Below, one piece after another: positions 15,205 to 24,827 of a stretch of 64,000 nucleotides of DNA; position 1 is the stretch's first letter, and each line of letters starts with the position of its first letter. The notes beneath the pieces are model-generated. The model worked only from the letters and a program-made list of their open reading frames with translations. It did not search any database and was not told where the DNA came from. The DNA is from Notoacmeibacter sp. MSK16QG-6 (GTDB lineage: Bacteria > Pseudomonadota > Alphaproteobacteria > Rhizobiales > Rhizobiaceae): contig NZ_JAMYXM010000008.1 of assembly GCF_024158145.1 (NCBI RefSeq), forward strand, positions 1 through 64,000, in the 5' to 3' direction. Both the position numbers and the translations under genes were made by a program.

Positions 15205-18200
15205 ATGTCAGACCACGATCCCTTCACCCTCGAGATGTTCGGTAGCTCGGCCTTGTCCTCCGGGCTCGGCCTTGGCGTGACCGCCTTTGCCGAAAGTCCG
15301 GCACTCAAACCCGAGGAAGACACGCCGCCGCCAGTAGCACCGGCCAAGCCGCCCAGGAGTCGACAGCCCGCGGAGCGACAGGTCGCCGAAGCGCCCGAGC
15401 GCGGCCGCAACTTCCATCTTTCCGGAAGCCGATCGTTGGCCAAGGGCTGGAAATCCCGCGCCCGTGCCAACCTCGACGCCATCTCGCTCGCCGCGGCGAT
15501 CGCGGGGGAGAACCGGCCCGCGACGTCCGAAGAGCAGGCGCGCCTCATCCGGTTCACCGGGTTCGGTGCGTCCGATCTCGCCAACACCATCTTCACCCGG
15601 CCCGGCGAGGAAGGATTCCGCAAGGGGTGGGAAGACCTTGGCGAAGAGCTGCAGGCATCAGTGAGCGAGGCCGATTACGTCTCGCTCGCCCGCTGCACGC
15701 AATATGCCCACTTCACGCCCGAGTTCATCATCCGGGCGATCTGGAAGGGTCTCGAACGGCTCGGCTGGCGCGGCGGCCGTGTTCTTGAACCGGGCATTGG
15801 GACGGGGCTGTTTCCGGCCCTGATGCCAGAGGCGTTGCGGGAAACCTCGTTCGTCACCGGCGTCGAACTCGATCCGGTCACCACGCGGATCGCCCGGCTC
15901 CTGCAGCCGGTCGCCCGCTTCATTGAGGGCGATTTCGCGCGGACCGACCTGCCGGCGCATTTCGATCTTGCCATCGGAAATCCGCCGTTTTCGGACCGGA
16001 CTGTCCGCTCGGATTGCGCCTATCGTTCGATGGGTCTGCGGTTGCATGATTATTTTATCGCCCGGTCGATCGATCTTTTGAAACCCGGCGCGTTGGCCGC
16101 CTTCGTCACCTCGTCGGGGACGATGGACAAGGCGGATGCCGCGGCCCGCGCGCACATCGCCAAGTCCGCCGATCTTGTCGCCGCGATCCGCCTGCCCGAA
16201 GGCAGTTTTCGCCAGGACGCCGGCACGGATGTCGTTGTCGACATCCTGTTCTTTCGCAAGCGCAAGCCCGAAGAGCCACAGGGCGACGCGAGCTGGCTGG
16301 ACCTTGCCGAGGTCATTCCCGCCAGCGAAGACAGCGAGGCCATCCGCGTCAATCGCTGGTTCGCCGACCACCCCGATCATGTGCTCGGCAGCCACGCGAC
16401 CACATCCGGTCCCTTCGGCGAGACCTATACCTGCTTGCCCAATGACAGCGACCTCGCGGCCGATCTGGATGCGGCCATCCTCTCGCTTCCGGATGACCTC
16501 TATGATGGGGAGCCCGACGTGATCGATTTCGATCTCGAACTTGGGACGAGCCTGAGCGATGTCGCCAGACCCGAGGATGCACATGTCCGGGAGGGCAGTT
16601 TTGTCTTCGACGCCTCCAGGGGCCTGATGCAGGTGCTCGGCGGCACGCCCGCGCCGGTTCCCGTCCGCAAGGGCCGGTCCAGCGAAGGCTTCTCCGAAAA
16701 GCAGATCGCCATCGTGAGGAAGCTGATCCCCGTGCGGGACGCTGTGCGCGCGGTCCTCAAGGCCCAGGAGACCGATCGACCATGGCGGGATCTTCAAGTG
16801 AAGCTGCGCATCGCCTGGTCGAGCTTCGTCCGCGACTTCGGTCCGATCAATCACACGAAGGTGTCGATCACCGAGAACGAGACGACGGGGGAGACCCGGG
16901 AAACGCATCGCCGCCCCAACCTGCAACCGTTTCTCGACGATCCGGACTGCTGGCTGGTCGCCTCCATCGAGACCTACGATCTCGATACGGATACCGCGAA
17001 GCCCGGCCCGATCTTTTCCGAGCGGGTCATCGCGCCGCCGTCGCCGCCGGTGATCACCAGCGCCGCCGATGCGCTCGCCGTCGTCCTCAACGAACGCGGC
17101 CACGTCGACATCGATCATGTCGCCGAGCTGTTGCACAAGGACCGGGAGTCCGTCATCGAGGAACTCGGCAGCGCGATCTATTGTGATCCGGCGGATGGGT
17201 CATGGCAGACATCGGATGCGTACCTCTCCGGTCCCGTGCGCGACAAGCTGGCGATCGCGGAGGCTGCCGCCGAGCTCGACCCGGCCTACAGCCGCAATGT
17301 CGAGGCGCTCGAATGCGTGCAGCCTTCAGACTTGAGCCCGTCCGAGATCACCGCGCGGCTTGGTGCGCCGTGGATTCCCGCCTCGGATGTCGTCGACTTC
17401 GTGAAGGAGACAATGGGCACGGACATCACGATCCGGCACATGCCGGAACTCGCCTCCTGGACGGTCGATGCCCGCATGCTGGCCTATCGCGCCGAAGGCA
17501 CCTCGGAATGGGGCACGAAGCGCCGGCACGCCGGCGAGCTGCTCGCCGATGCCCTCAACAGCCGGATCCCGCAGATCTTCGATACCGTGAAGGACGGCGA
17601 TAGCGAACGGCGAGTGCTCAATGTCGTCGACACCGAGGCGGCCAAGGAGAAGCTCACCAAGATCAAGACCGCTTTCCAGACATGGGTCTGGTCCGATCCC
17701 GACCGGACCGACCGGCTGGCGCGGGTCTATAACGACACCTTCAACAATATCGCGCCCCGATCCTTCAATGGGGACCATCTCCAGCTACCGGGCGCCTCTG
17801 GCGCCTTTGTTCTTTATGGCCACCAGAAACGCGGCATCTGGCGAATTATCTCGTCGGGGGCGACCTATCTTGCTCACGCCGTCGGCGCCGGCAAGACCAT
17901 GACGATGGCGGCGGCCATCATGGAGCAGCGCCGCCTCGGCCTGATCTCGAAAGCCATGCTGGTCGTGCCCGGCCATTGCCTGGCGCAGGCCGCCCGCGAA
18001 TTCCTGGCGCTTTATCCGACGGCGCGGATCCTCGTTGCCGATGAGACCAACTTCACCAAAGACAAACGCCATCGCTTCCTGTCGCGCGCCGCCACGGCCA
18101 ATTGGGACGCGATCATCATCACCCATTCCGCGTTCAAGTTCATCGCCGTCCCCGCCGAATTCGAGAAGCAGATGATCGAGGATGAGCTCACGCTCTACGA

Positions 18201-20304
18201 GGAGCTGCTCACCCGGGTCGAGAGCGACGACCGGGTGTCGCGCAAGCGGCTGGAGCGGCTGAAGGAGGGATTGCGGGATCGGCTCGAGGCGCTCGGCTCG
18301 GTCAAGGACGATCTGCTGACGATTTCCGAGATCGGCGTCGATCAGATCATCGTCGACGAGGCACAGGAGTTCAGAAAACTCTCCTTCGCCACCAACATGT
18401 CGACGCTCAAGGGCGTCGATCCGAACGGCTCGCAGCGCGCCTGGGACCTCTATGTGAAGTCGCGGTTCATCGAGACGAAGAACCCCGGCCGGGCGCTCGT
18501 GCTGGCCTCCGGCACGCCGATCACCAACACGCTCGGCGAGATGTTCTCGGTGCAGCGCTTCCTTGGGTTCGCGGCGCTGAAGGAGCGCGGCCTGCACGAG
18601 TTCGATGCGTGGGCCTCGACCTTCGGGGACGTGGCGACCGAACTCGAACTGCAGCCATCGGGCAAATACAAGCCCGTCTCGCGCTTTGCCACCTTCGTCA
18701 ATGTGCCGGAACTGATCGCCATGTTCCGCTCCTTCGCCGACGTCGTGCTGCCGGAGGATCTGAAGCAATATGTGAAAATCCCCGCCGTCTCGACGGGCAA
18801 GCGCCAGATTGTCACCGCCAAGCCGACGGATGACTTCAAGCTCTATCAGCAGGTCCTCGAGGCGCGCATCAAGGCGATCGAAAAACGCGAGGGTCCGGCG
18901 CAGCCCGGCGACGACATTCTGCTTTCGGTCATCACCGACGGACGCCATGCGGCGATCGATCTGCGGCTGGTCGATCCGGACAATGACAACGAGCCCGACA
19001 ACAAGCTCAACAAGCTGATCGAGACCAGCTTCCGCATCTGGCGGGAGACCGGCAACAACGAATATCTGACCCGCGACGGAAAACCCTTCGATCTGCCCGG
19101 CGCGGCGCAGATGATCTTCTCCGATCTCGGCACGATCAGCGTCGAGAAATCACGCGGCTTTTCCGCCTATCGCTGGATCCGCGACGAACTCGTCCGGCTC
19201 GGCGTTCCGGCCACCGAGATTGCCTTCATGCAGGACTACAAGAAGACCGAGGCCAAACATCGGCTCTTTGCCGACGTCAATGCTGGCAAGGTCCGTTTCC
19301 TGATCGGTTCCTCGGAGACCATGGGCACCGGCGTCAATGCCCAGCTTCGCCTCAAGGCGCTCCACCACCTCGATGTGCCGTGGCTGCCCTCCCAGATCGA
19401 ACAGCGCGAGGGCCGCATCGAGCGGCAGGGCAATCAGCACGACGAGATCGATATCTTCGCCTACGCCACCGAAGGCTCGATGGACGCGCAGATGTGGCAG
19501 AACAACGAGCGCAAGGCCCGGTTCATTGCCGCGGCCCTTTCCGGCGATACCTCCGTGCGCCGGCTGGAGGACCTGGGCGAGGGCCAGGCCAACCAGTTTG
19601 CCATGGCCAAGGCCATTGCATCAGGCGATCAGCGCCTGATGCAGAAGGCTGGCCTCGAGGCCGATATCGCCCGGCTCGAGCGCTTGCGCGCGGCGCATCG
19701 CGACGATCTCTTCGCCGTCCGCCGGCAGACCCGCAATGCCGAACGCGATATCGAATACGATACGCGGCGCATCGCCGAGATCGGCAAGGACATCGAGCGC
19801 CGGTTTCCAACGTCAGGGGACGCCTTCGCCATGACAATTGCCGGGCAATCTTTCACCGAGCGCAAGCCTGCCGGCCGCGCCCTAATGAAAGAAATCATGA
19901 CCCTCGTGCATCTGCGGGAGGAAGACGAAAAGTCCATCGCCAATATCGGCGGTTTCGATCTCGTCTTCTCCGGCCACCGCTTTGGCAACGACGAATTCCA
20001 GTATGACGTCGCGCTCGCACGGACCGGCGCCGAGACCGACATCGACCTCGCCCTGACGGTTACGCCGCTCGGCGCGGTCTCGCGCATCGAGCATGTGCTT
20101 TCAAGTTTCGAAGACGAGCAGTCGCAATACCGCTTCCGGCTCGACGACGCCAAGCGCCGGTTGGCGTCCTACCAGTCCCGCCAGGGCGGCGAATTCGGCT
20201 TTGAAGACGAGCTTGCCGACAAGCGCCGGCAGCTCGATGCCATCGAGGCCGATCTGGCTGACGAGGTCCTGAAGGAGGGAAAGAAGGCCATGGAGGGGGC
20301 CTGA
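15205..20304 (+). CDS. Giant DNA methyltransferase-SNF2-like helicase fusion protein, DarB-like
   Basis: The 1,699-residue protein fuses an N6-adenine-type methyltransferase to a superfamily 2 helicase. The methyltransferase has motif I VLEPGIGTGLFPAL (about 192) and the catalytic NPPF in AIGNPPFSD (about 257). The helicase has Walker A VGAGKT (about 892), a DEAQ box in IIVDEAQEF (about 1,050) and motif VI QREGRIERQG (about 1,400). A long coiled, charged tail follows. Proteins with this layout occur on phages and conjugative elements; phage P1 DarB, which protects incoming DNA from type I restriction, is the best-known comparison. Protection of transferred plasmid DNA is therefore my preferred inference. 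A helicase or methylase role in plasmid maintenance is the alternative. It has its own leader with a strong hairpin, and CAGGAG before the ATG. Confidence 0.82.
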   Translation: MSDHDPFTLEMFGSSALSSGLGLGVTAFAESPALKPEEDTPPPVAPAKPPRSRQPAERQVAEAPERGRNFHLSGSRSLAKGWKSRARANLDAISLAAAIAGENRPATSEEQARLIRFTGFGASDLANTIFTRPGEEGFRKGWEDLGEELQASVSEADYVSLARCTQYAHFTPEFIIRAIWKGLERLGWRGGRVLEPGIGTGLFPALMPEALRETSFVTGVELDPVTTRIARLLQPVARFIEGDFARTDLPAHFDLAIGNPPFSDRTVRSDCAYRSMGLRLHDYFIARSIDLLKPGALAAFVTSSGTMDKADAAARAHIAKSADLVAAIRLPEGSFRQDAGTDVVVDILFFRKRKPEEPQGDASWLDLAEVIPASEDSEAIRVNRWFADHPDHVLGSHATTSGPFGETYTCLPNDSDLAADLDAAILSLPDDLYDGEPDVIDFDLELGTSLSDVARPEDAHVREGSFVFDASRGLMQVLGGTPAPVPVRKGRSSEGFSEKQIAIVRKLIPVRDAVRAVLKAQETDRPWRDLQVKLRIAWSSFVRDFGPINHTKVSITENETTGETRETHRRPNLQPFLDDPDCWLVASIETYDLDTDTAKPGPIFSERVIAPPSPPVITSAADALAVVLNERGHVDIDHVAELLHKDRESVIEELGSAIYCDPADGSWQTSDAYLSGPVRDKLAIAEAAAELDPAYSRNVEALECVQPSDLSPSEITARLGAPWIPASDVVDFVKETMGTDITIRHMPELASWTVDARMLAYRAEGTSEWGTKRRHAGELLADALNSRIPQIFDTVKDGDSERRVLNVVDTEAAKEKLTKIKTAFQTWVWSDPDRTDRLARVYNDTFNNIAPRSFNGDHLQLPGASGAFVLYGHQKRGIWRIISSGATYLAHAVGAGKTMTMAAAIMEQRRLGLISKAMLVVPGHCLAQAAREFLALYPTARILVADETNFTKDKRHRFLSRAATANWDAIIITHSAFKFIAVPAEFEKQMIEDELTLYEELLTRVESDDRVSRKRLERLKEGLRDRLEALGSVKDDLLTISEIGVDQIIVDEAQEFRKLSFATNMSTLKGVDPNGSQRAWDLYVKSRFIETKNPGRALVLASGTPITNTLGEMFSVQRFLGFAALKERGLHEFDAWASTFGDVATELELQPSGKYKPVSRFATFVNVPELIAMFRSFADVVLPEDLKQYVKIPAVSTGKRQIVTAKPTDDFKLYQQVLEARIKAIEKREGPAQPGDDILLSVITDGRHAAIDLRLVDPDNDNEPDNKLNKLIETSFRIWRETGNNEYLTRDGKPFDLPGAAQMIFSDLGTISVEKSRGFSAYRWIRDELVRLGVPATEIAFMQDYKKTEAKHRLFADVNAGKVRFLIGSSETMGTGVNAQLRLKALHHLDVPWLPSQIEQREGRIERQGNQHDEIDIFAYATEGSMDAQMWQNNERKARFIAAALSGDTSVRRLEDLGEGQANQFAMAKAIASGDQRLMQKAGLEADIARLERLRAAHRDDLFAVRRQTRNAERDIEYDTRRIAEIGKDIERRFPTSGDAFAMTIAGQSFTERKPAGRALMKEIMTLVHLREEDEKSIANIGGFDLVFSGHRFGNDEFQYDVALARTGAETDIDLALTVTPLGAVSRIEHVLSSFEDEQSQYRFRLDDAKRRLASYQSRQGGEFGFEDELADKRRQLDAIEADLADEVLKEGKKAMEGA

Positions 20305-20558
20305 GGAAGGAAAGAGCGGGAGGGGACCGGTCGCAGACCGGTTGGACCGGAGACGCTGGCGCTCAACCGCCGCCTGCGCCATCCCGGCCCGTCGTCCTTC
20401 GCAGGGCTTGTGAGCCCCGCTCGTCCGGCCGGGCAGGGACGCTCGGCCGCAGTTGCACCGGTCCGCCCGCTCCGCGGTCCCGGGGATGTCTTCGAGAGGA
20501 AGACGAGAAAGGGAACCGGCGCGGTGCCGGATCCACAATCCTCGAACAGGAGCTTCCC
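20305..20558. other. GC-rich non-coding leader upstream of the ParB-like gene
   Basis: This stretch holds ACCGGTC / GACCGGT around 20,328-20,345 as a small hairpin and AGGGCTTGTGAGCCC near 20,404-20,418 as another. The second hairpin and the bases after it resemble a segment of the leader at 24,660-24,710. No gene is seen. Confidence 0.45.
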
Positions 20559-22238
20559 ATGCATATCATCAAGATCGACCCGCACGCGCTCAAGGACAAT
20601 CCCGACGACGCCCGCAAGTCCAAATCCACGCCGCAGGGCGATGCGCTGCTTGCCGCGACCATCAAGGCCGTCGGCATCATCCAGCCGCCTGTCGTCTCTC
20701 CCGAAGCCGACGGCGGCAACGGTTTCATCATCCAGGCCGGCCATCGCCGCACCAGAGGTGCGATCGCGGCCGAGCTCGAGGAGATCGAGGTCATCGTGAC
20801 CGATCCTGCCGATGACGGCGGCGCCATGCGCTCCATGGTCGAGAACATCGCCCGCGAACCGCTCAACCCGGTCGATCAGTGGCGGGCCATCGAGCGGCTT
20901 GTCGCGCTCGGTTGGACCGAGGAAGGCATCGCGGCGGCGCTGTCGCTTTTGGTGCGGCAGATCAAGAAGCTCCGGCTTCTCGCCAACGTGCTACCCGCCA
21001 TGCTGGACCAGATGGCCAAGGGCGACATGCCGGACGAGCGTCAGCTCCGGACCATTGCCGCCGCGTCGATCGCCGAGCAGAAGGAAGTCTGGAAGGCCCA
21101 CAAGCCGAAGAAGAACGAAACCACCTCGTGGTGGTCGGTCGCCAATGGTCTCTCCAAGACCCGCATGTATGCCCGCGATGCCAGTTTCGATGACAAGCTG
21201 GCACAGGCCTACGGCATCGCCTGGGTCGAAGACCTTTTCGCCCCTGCGGACGAAGACAGCCGCTACACCACCGATGTCGAGGCTTTCCTCGGCGCCCAGC
21301 AGGAGTGGATGACCAACAATCTGCCGAAGAACGGCATGATCACCGAGTCCAACAATTGGGGTCAGCCGGAACTGCCGAAGAAGGCGGAGCGGGTCTACGG
21401 CAAGCCGAAAAAGTCCGATCATACGGCGATGTATCTCGACCGCGATGGCAAGGTGCAGTCGGTCGTCTACCGGATGCCCGAGCCCCGAAAAGCGAACGGA
21501 ATGTCGGCGAAAGGCAAGGGTGGGGATCGCGGCGCCGTCGCGCCGGCGCAGCGCCCCGATATCACCCAGAAGGGGCAGGACATGATCGGCGATTTCCGCA
21601 CCGACGCGCTGCACGAAGCGCTTCAACGCGCACCGATCGAGGACGACACGCTGATGGCGTTGCTCGTCATCGCCTTCGCCGGTCAGAACGTTCGCGTCGA
21701 TAGCGGATCGGGCAATAGCGGTTCGTTCCGCAGCCAGATTGCGCCCCATGCCGCGATGCTCGTCGATGAAACCGGCAATCTCACTTTCGATCAGGACACG
21801 CTGCGCATCGCGGTCCGCTCGGTGCTGATCGAGGTGCTGTCGTGCCGCCGCAACATGTCGAACAGCGGCATCGTCTCGCGGATCGCCGGCGCCGTCGTCG
21901 GAGCCGACAGCTTCCTGCCCAATATGGGGACGGAGGATTTCCTCCTGTGCCTCTCGCGGAAGGCGCTCGAGGCCGCATGCGCGGACACGTCGGTGCTGCC
22001 GCGCAACAAGGTCCGCGACACCCGCGCCGCGCTTGTCGAGCACTTCCAGGAGGAGCGCTTCGTCCACGGGTCCGCGCTGTTCGCGCCCGACGCGAACGAA
22101 CTTGCCGACTGGAAGGCCCACAACGAGATCGTCGAGGACGACGACGCCGGGGATGCCGACGGCTCCGTCGACGAACCGGACGAGGGCGACATCGACCCGG
22201 ATGCCGTCTCAGAGGGTTTCCGCGAAGCCGCCGAATAG
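20559..22238 (+). CDS. ParB/RepB-like nuclease-domain protein of plasmid backbone
   Basis: The 559-residue protein has a ParB N-terminal domain with IQAGHRRTRGAI (59-70) and the downstream helical block VENIAREPLNPVDQW (94-108), followed by a helix-turn-helix-like region (GWTEEGIAAALSLLVRQIKK). The GHRR motif binds and hydrolyses CTP in ParB proteins. The remainder, about 350 residues, is unlike chromosomal ParB and ends in an acidic tail. It is not next to a ParA gene and is much longer than partition ParB, so I call it ParB-like rather than a partition protein. Families of this kind on conjugative plasmids may act as DNA-binding regulators or nucleases. A perfect hairpin terminator follows at 22267-22290. 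Confidence 0.78.
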   Translation: MHIIKIDPHALKDNPDDARKSKSTPQGDALLAATIKAVGIIQPPVVSPEADGGNGFIIQAGHRRTRGAIAAELEEIEVIVTDPADDGGAMRSMVENIAREPLNPVDQWRAIERLVALGWTEEGIAAALSLLVRQIKKLRLLANVLPAMLDQMAKGDMPDERQLRTIAAASIAEQKEVWKAHKPKKNETTSWWSVANGLSKTRMYARDASFDDKLAQAYGIAWVEDLFAPADEDSRYTTDVEAFLGAQQEWMTNNLPKNGMITESNNWGQPELPKKAERVYGKPKKSDHTAMYLDRDGKVQSVVYRMPEPRKANGMSAKGKGGDRGAVAPAQRPDITQKGQDMIGDFRTDALHEALQRAPIEDDTLMALLVIAFAGQNVRVDSGSGNSGSFRSQIAPHAAMLVDETGNLTFDQDTLRIAVRSVLIEVLSCRRNMSNSGIVSRIAGAVVGADSFLPNMGTEDFLLCLSRKALEAACADTSVLPRNKVRDTRAALVEHFQEERFVHGSALFAPDANELADWKAHNEIVEDDDAGDADGSVDEPDEGDIDPDAVSEGFREAAE

Positions 22239-22266
22239 CGGTCTTTTTCCTTCCGAATGCACATCA

Positions 22267-22290
22267 CGCCGCCGGCATCGTCCGGCGGCG
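22267..22290 (+). terminator. Hairpin terminator after the ParB-like gene
   Basis: CGCCGCCGG (22267-22275) and CCGGCGGCG (22282-22290) pair perfectly over 9 bases with a 6-base loop, followed by CTTTCGTTTC. It stands 28 bases after the ParB-like stop and before the next gene's AAGGAGG site. Confidence 0.7.
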
Positions 22291-22328
22291 CTTTCGTTTC
22301 CACTCTTTGAACAAGGAGGACATCACCC

Positions 22329-22802
22329 ATGTCCGCGCAACTGATCTCCGACACCGCGCCGCTCGGTGCGATCATCCGCTACTCCGACGGCACGCCGCGC
22401 CCGCCCGAACGGCACCGCCGTAAGCTCCAGGCCTGGGAGCGCCACAACAATTCGGGCCGGCTCGTCAAGAAACAGGCCGCCACCGTCGTTGGCCAGACCA
22501 CCATCCCGGCCAGCTTCACGCTTCACGAGGGGGACTTCGCCAGCAAGGCCGTCATCGTACTTCGGGTCTTCAGGACCTTCTCGGTCGATAGCGGGCTCGC
22601 GTTCTCGGTTATCGAGCGGCCGACGACCGGCGCGATCCTCGTGCTCGATCGTCCCGGTGACGCCGGCGAACTGGTCCATGTTGCCCAGAACCGGCAGGCC
22701 GCCGACGAGTGGCTGTCGCGTCACGGCTATCCCAGTGCCGTGCTGCACGAAGTGACCGCCAACGAAGCTGCCACCGATGGCGGCGAGGGGAGGGCGGCAT
22801 GA
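22329..22802 (+). CDS. Hypothetical plasmid protein, 157 residues
   Basis: I do not recognise a domain with confidence. The protein begins MSAQLISDTAPLGAIIRYSD and has a basic middle (RHRRKLQAWERHNNSG) followed by a beta-strand-rich half (SFTLHEGDFASKAVIVLRVF). The ATG follows a strong AAGGAGG site. The stop overlaps the next start by four bases (ATGA), so it heads a run of coupled small genes ending at 24469. Proteins of this type recur with DUF7007-like proteins on plasmids of the order. Confidence 0.62.
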   Translation: MSAQLISDTAPLGAIIRYSDGTPRPPERHRRKLQAWERHNNSGRLVKKQAATVVGQTTIPASFTLHEGDFASKAVIVLRVFRTFSVDSGLAFSVIERPTTGAILVLDRPGDAGELVHVAQNRQAADEWLSRHGYPSAVLHEVTANEAATDGGEGRAA

Positions 22803-23665
22803 CCTCCGATCAAAAAGAGCCAGATTCGACGTTGGCGCCGAAGGTTCGTTTCGCCACCAGCGTCGAAGGGTTCTCGGTCGCACAGTTCGGCGACACCGCC
22901 TTTGCCATGCTACCCGGTCGCGCCGACACGCACTTTCTTGGGCATGCCTGGCGAATACGCCGCCCGCTTGAAGAGCTCGTCCGCAAGGACTTCTACGGGC
23001 ATGGCGGAGTGCTCGCCGATCAAGAGGCGTTCCGCGCCAAGGTGCTCGAACAGGCCGAGCACGCCCGTGAGAAGTATGCGCTCGGACGGCGAGAAATCCG
23101 CTCCCACGCAAACACGCCGTGGGGACCCTCGCAGGGCGCGACGATGTTTGCCGAGGGTGTAGTCTGCCATTCGACCGCTGGCCATGGCGGCTTCCATCTT
23201 GCGATCGACCGCAATGCGAAGGTCGACCGGCGACTTCGCCGGCCCGGCGGCTGGTATGAGGAAGACGCGGAATGGGCGATCGTCGCGCTCACCTTTCCGC
23301 ATCTCTTCACGAGCTTCGAACGGCGTTGCGCCGAGCAGACCGTGAAAGACAGCTGGCCCGATGCCTGGGAAGCAATCTTCGGAACCGTGCTCGCGCCCGG
23401 CCAGTCTCATGAAAAGGATCGGCGTGCGTTTCATGCGCGGCACGCGGGCGACTGGATCGTGATCTCCGCCATCAGGTCCGAGCATCACGACCGTCATGTG
23501 GAGGTTGTCGCGACGCTTGGCGGCCACCGGGACCGAGCGACCGAGCAACGCCGGTTCCTCGTTCCGTCCGGCGAATATGAGATCGGCCGTTTCGGTTTCG
23601 TCGTCGATCCCGACCGGCACGAAGTCTACGACGGTCCGTCGAGCTTTGTCGGATGGGGGCGGTGA
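22799..23665 (+). CDS. DUF7007-like plasmid protein
   Basis: The 288-residue protein starts MTSDQKEPDSTLAPKVRFAT. The core TPWGPSQGATMFAEGVVCHS then TAGHGGFHLAIDRNAKV, and GGWYEEDAEWAIVALTFPHL, match what I recall of the DUF7007 family on plasmids of Hyphomicrobiales. The conserved W, H and C/H residues there hint at an enzymatic or metal-binding site, but function is unknown. A longer frame starts at 22709; ATG 22799 is preferred because it overlaps the preceding stop (ATGA). The stop overlaps the next start (TGATG). Confidence 0.7.
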   Translation: MTSDQKEPDSTLAPKVRFATSVEGFSVAQFGDTAFAMLPGRADTHFLGHAWRIRRPLEELVRKDFYGHGGVLADQEAFRAKVLEQAEHAREKYALGRREIRSHANTPWGPSQGATMFAEGVVCHSTAGHGGFHLAIDRNAKVDRRLRRPGGWYEEDAEWAIVALTFPHLFTSFERRCAEQTVKDSWPDAWEAIFGTVLAPGQSHEKDRRAFHARHAGDWIVISAIRSEHHDRHVEVVATLGGHRDRATEQRRFLVPSGEYEIGRFGFVVDPDRHEVYDGPSSFVGWGR

Positions 23666-23865
23666 TGCCGGTCCCCTGGAAACTCATCGCCTCAGCCTTT
23701 GGATGGCGCGCCGGCTTCAGGCTCGAGGGCGCCCATCCCCGGCTCGTCATCCATCACAGGCGCCACAGCGTTCGGCTAGCCGGCGCCGACGCGTGGAAAC
23801 GCGCCGTTCTCATCTCGATCCGCGCGCCCGAATTCGTCCATCCAGAAGTGAGACCCTCTTCATGA
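23665..23865 (+). CDS. Small hypothetical protein, 66 residues
   Basis: Begins MPVPWKLIASAFGWRAGFRL and is rich in basic and hydrophobic residues, with no recognised domain. Its ATG overlaps the DUF7007-like stop and its own stop overlaps the next start by four bases. The unbroken chain of overlaps is the main evidence that it is translated. Confidence 0.5.
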   Translation: MPVPWKLIASAFGWRAGFRLEGAHPRLVIHHRRHSVRLAGADAWKRAVLISIRAPEFVHPEVRPSS

Positions 23866-24125
23866 GCACTTTTCTCGTTGCCATCCACCTTGTCGTCGAT
23901 ACGAACGGCCCAAATCCGCGTGCAGAAATCATTGCCGCTCTCGAGGCACAACTCGACCGCCCCGCGACACCTGTGCCGGCTGCAAGCGGCATCCTCGACT
24001 GGGCCGTCGCCGGCGAAGACCTGGCTGCGTCCATGGCTCCGGTTACCATTCCGTCCGACTACAGGCCCGGGACCACGCAATTCCCGCAATGGCCCCGGGT
24101 CGTGCCGAAAAGGGCCGCATCATGA
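23862..24125 (+). CDS. Small hypothetical protein, 87 residues
   Basis: Begins MSTFLVAIHLVVDTNGPNPR, with a beta-alpha start resembling small plasmid proteins that accompany DUF7007-like genes. The second half (SGILDWAVAGEDLAASMAPV) is moderately hydrophobic. It is embedded in the run of 4-base overlaps from 22329 to 24469. A much longer open frame starts at 23496, but that part is shadow of the preceding gene. Confidence 0.52.
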   Translation: MSTFLVAIHLVVDTNGPNPRAEIIAALEAQLDRPATPVPAASGILDWAVAGEDLAASMAPVTIPSDYRPGTTQFPQWPRVVPKRAAS

Positions 24126-24469
24126 TGGCCGCCAAGCGAGCGAACCTGCTCTCTCGAATGGAATCGGCGCACCGGCAGACGAGGGCGCACCTTGAACGGA
24201 TCGAACGGCAGATTTCGGCGAGGGCGGAACGCATGACCACGACCGCCAAGGCGAAAGCCCGAAGACATCCCCGTGGGGGATCGCGATGGACCCGGGGCGA
24301 TGAGGCCACATTCCGGGCCTATGTCGATGAACTCAGCTTCGAGCGGCGCGGAGAAATCGATGCCCTCAACCGAAAGCTCTCACGACAGGAGCGGGCGATC
24401 ACAGCCGTCAGGGCAAAGACCGTTAGCCACGGGCCGACCACCGGAGCCGAGATGCAAGCCGCATTCTAG
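24122..24469 (+). CDS. Basic helical hypothetical protein, 115 residues
   Basis: Begins MMAAKRANLLSRMESAHRQT and is strongly basic and predicted helical (HLERIERQISARAERMTTTA), possibly coiled-coil or DNA-binding. ATG 24122 overlaps the preceding stop. It ends the coupled run; a 358-base non-coding leader follows. No known domain recognised. Confidence 0.5.
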   Translation: MMAAKRANLLSRMESAHRQTRAHLERIERQISARAERMTTTAKAKARRHPRGGSRWTRGDEATFRAYVDELSFERRGEIDALNRKLSRQERAITAVRAKTVSHGPTTGAEMQAAF

Positions 24470-24827
24470 CGGTAGGCGCATATGCCGACCGGCCACGGTC
24501 ATTTCCTTCACATTGGGTGCCGGTGCAATGCCACCCCTTCCGGCCTCCCTTCGGTTCTGGTCGCGGTCGTAAACCGGCGGCCGGGGCCTTCAAGGCCGCT
24601 GACGCGCCGCGGTGCGGCCGCACGCACCATCCTCGCCAAACCGGCCCCGCGGGGCTGCGCGAGGGCTTGATAAGCCCTGCTGGCCCGCAGAACAGGTTCG
24701 CTCGTCCCGGTCCGTGCGGACCCTGAAGCCTCCGTCTTTCCGCCGGTTTCTTTTGCCCGCGCCCGAAGGGAGGGCCGGCAGGGGCCGGCCCGAGCCTTCG
24801 GTCAAATCGTGAAGGAAAGGACCTCAC
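24470..24827. other. GC-rich non-coding leader before the next backbone gene
   Basis: This 358-base stretch shows no convincing gene on either strand. It holds the hairpin AGGGCTTGATAAGCCCT (24662-24678) and GGGCCGGCAGGGGCCGGCCC near 24,772-24,791. The first hairpin and the bases after it resemble the leader at 20,404-20,450. Confidence 0.45.

Noticed and set aside
15658-17136. Long minus-strand frame of 492 residues inside the methyltransferase-helicase gene
   Set aside because: It is the antisense shadow of a high-GC gene; the plus-strand product has clear enzyme motifs.
17785-18948. Minus-strand frame of 387 residues opposite the helicase domain
   Set aside because: Shadow frame with low-complexity arginine-rich composition.
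20991-22121. Minus-strand frame of 376 residues opposite the ParB-like gene
   Set aside because: Shadow of the plus-strand gene, no domain recognised.
20559-22238. Call as a true plasmid partition ParB or RepB
   Set aside because: No ParA/RepA neighbour, much longer than partition ParB, and no repABC genes in view.
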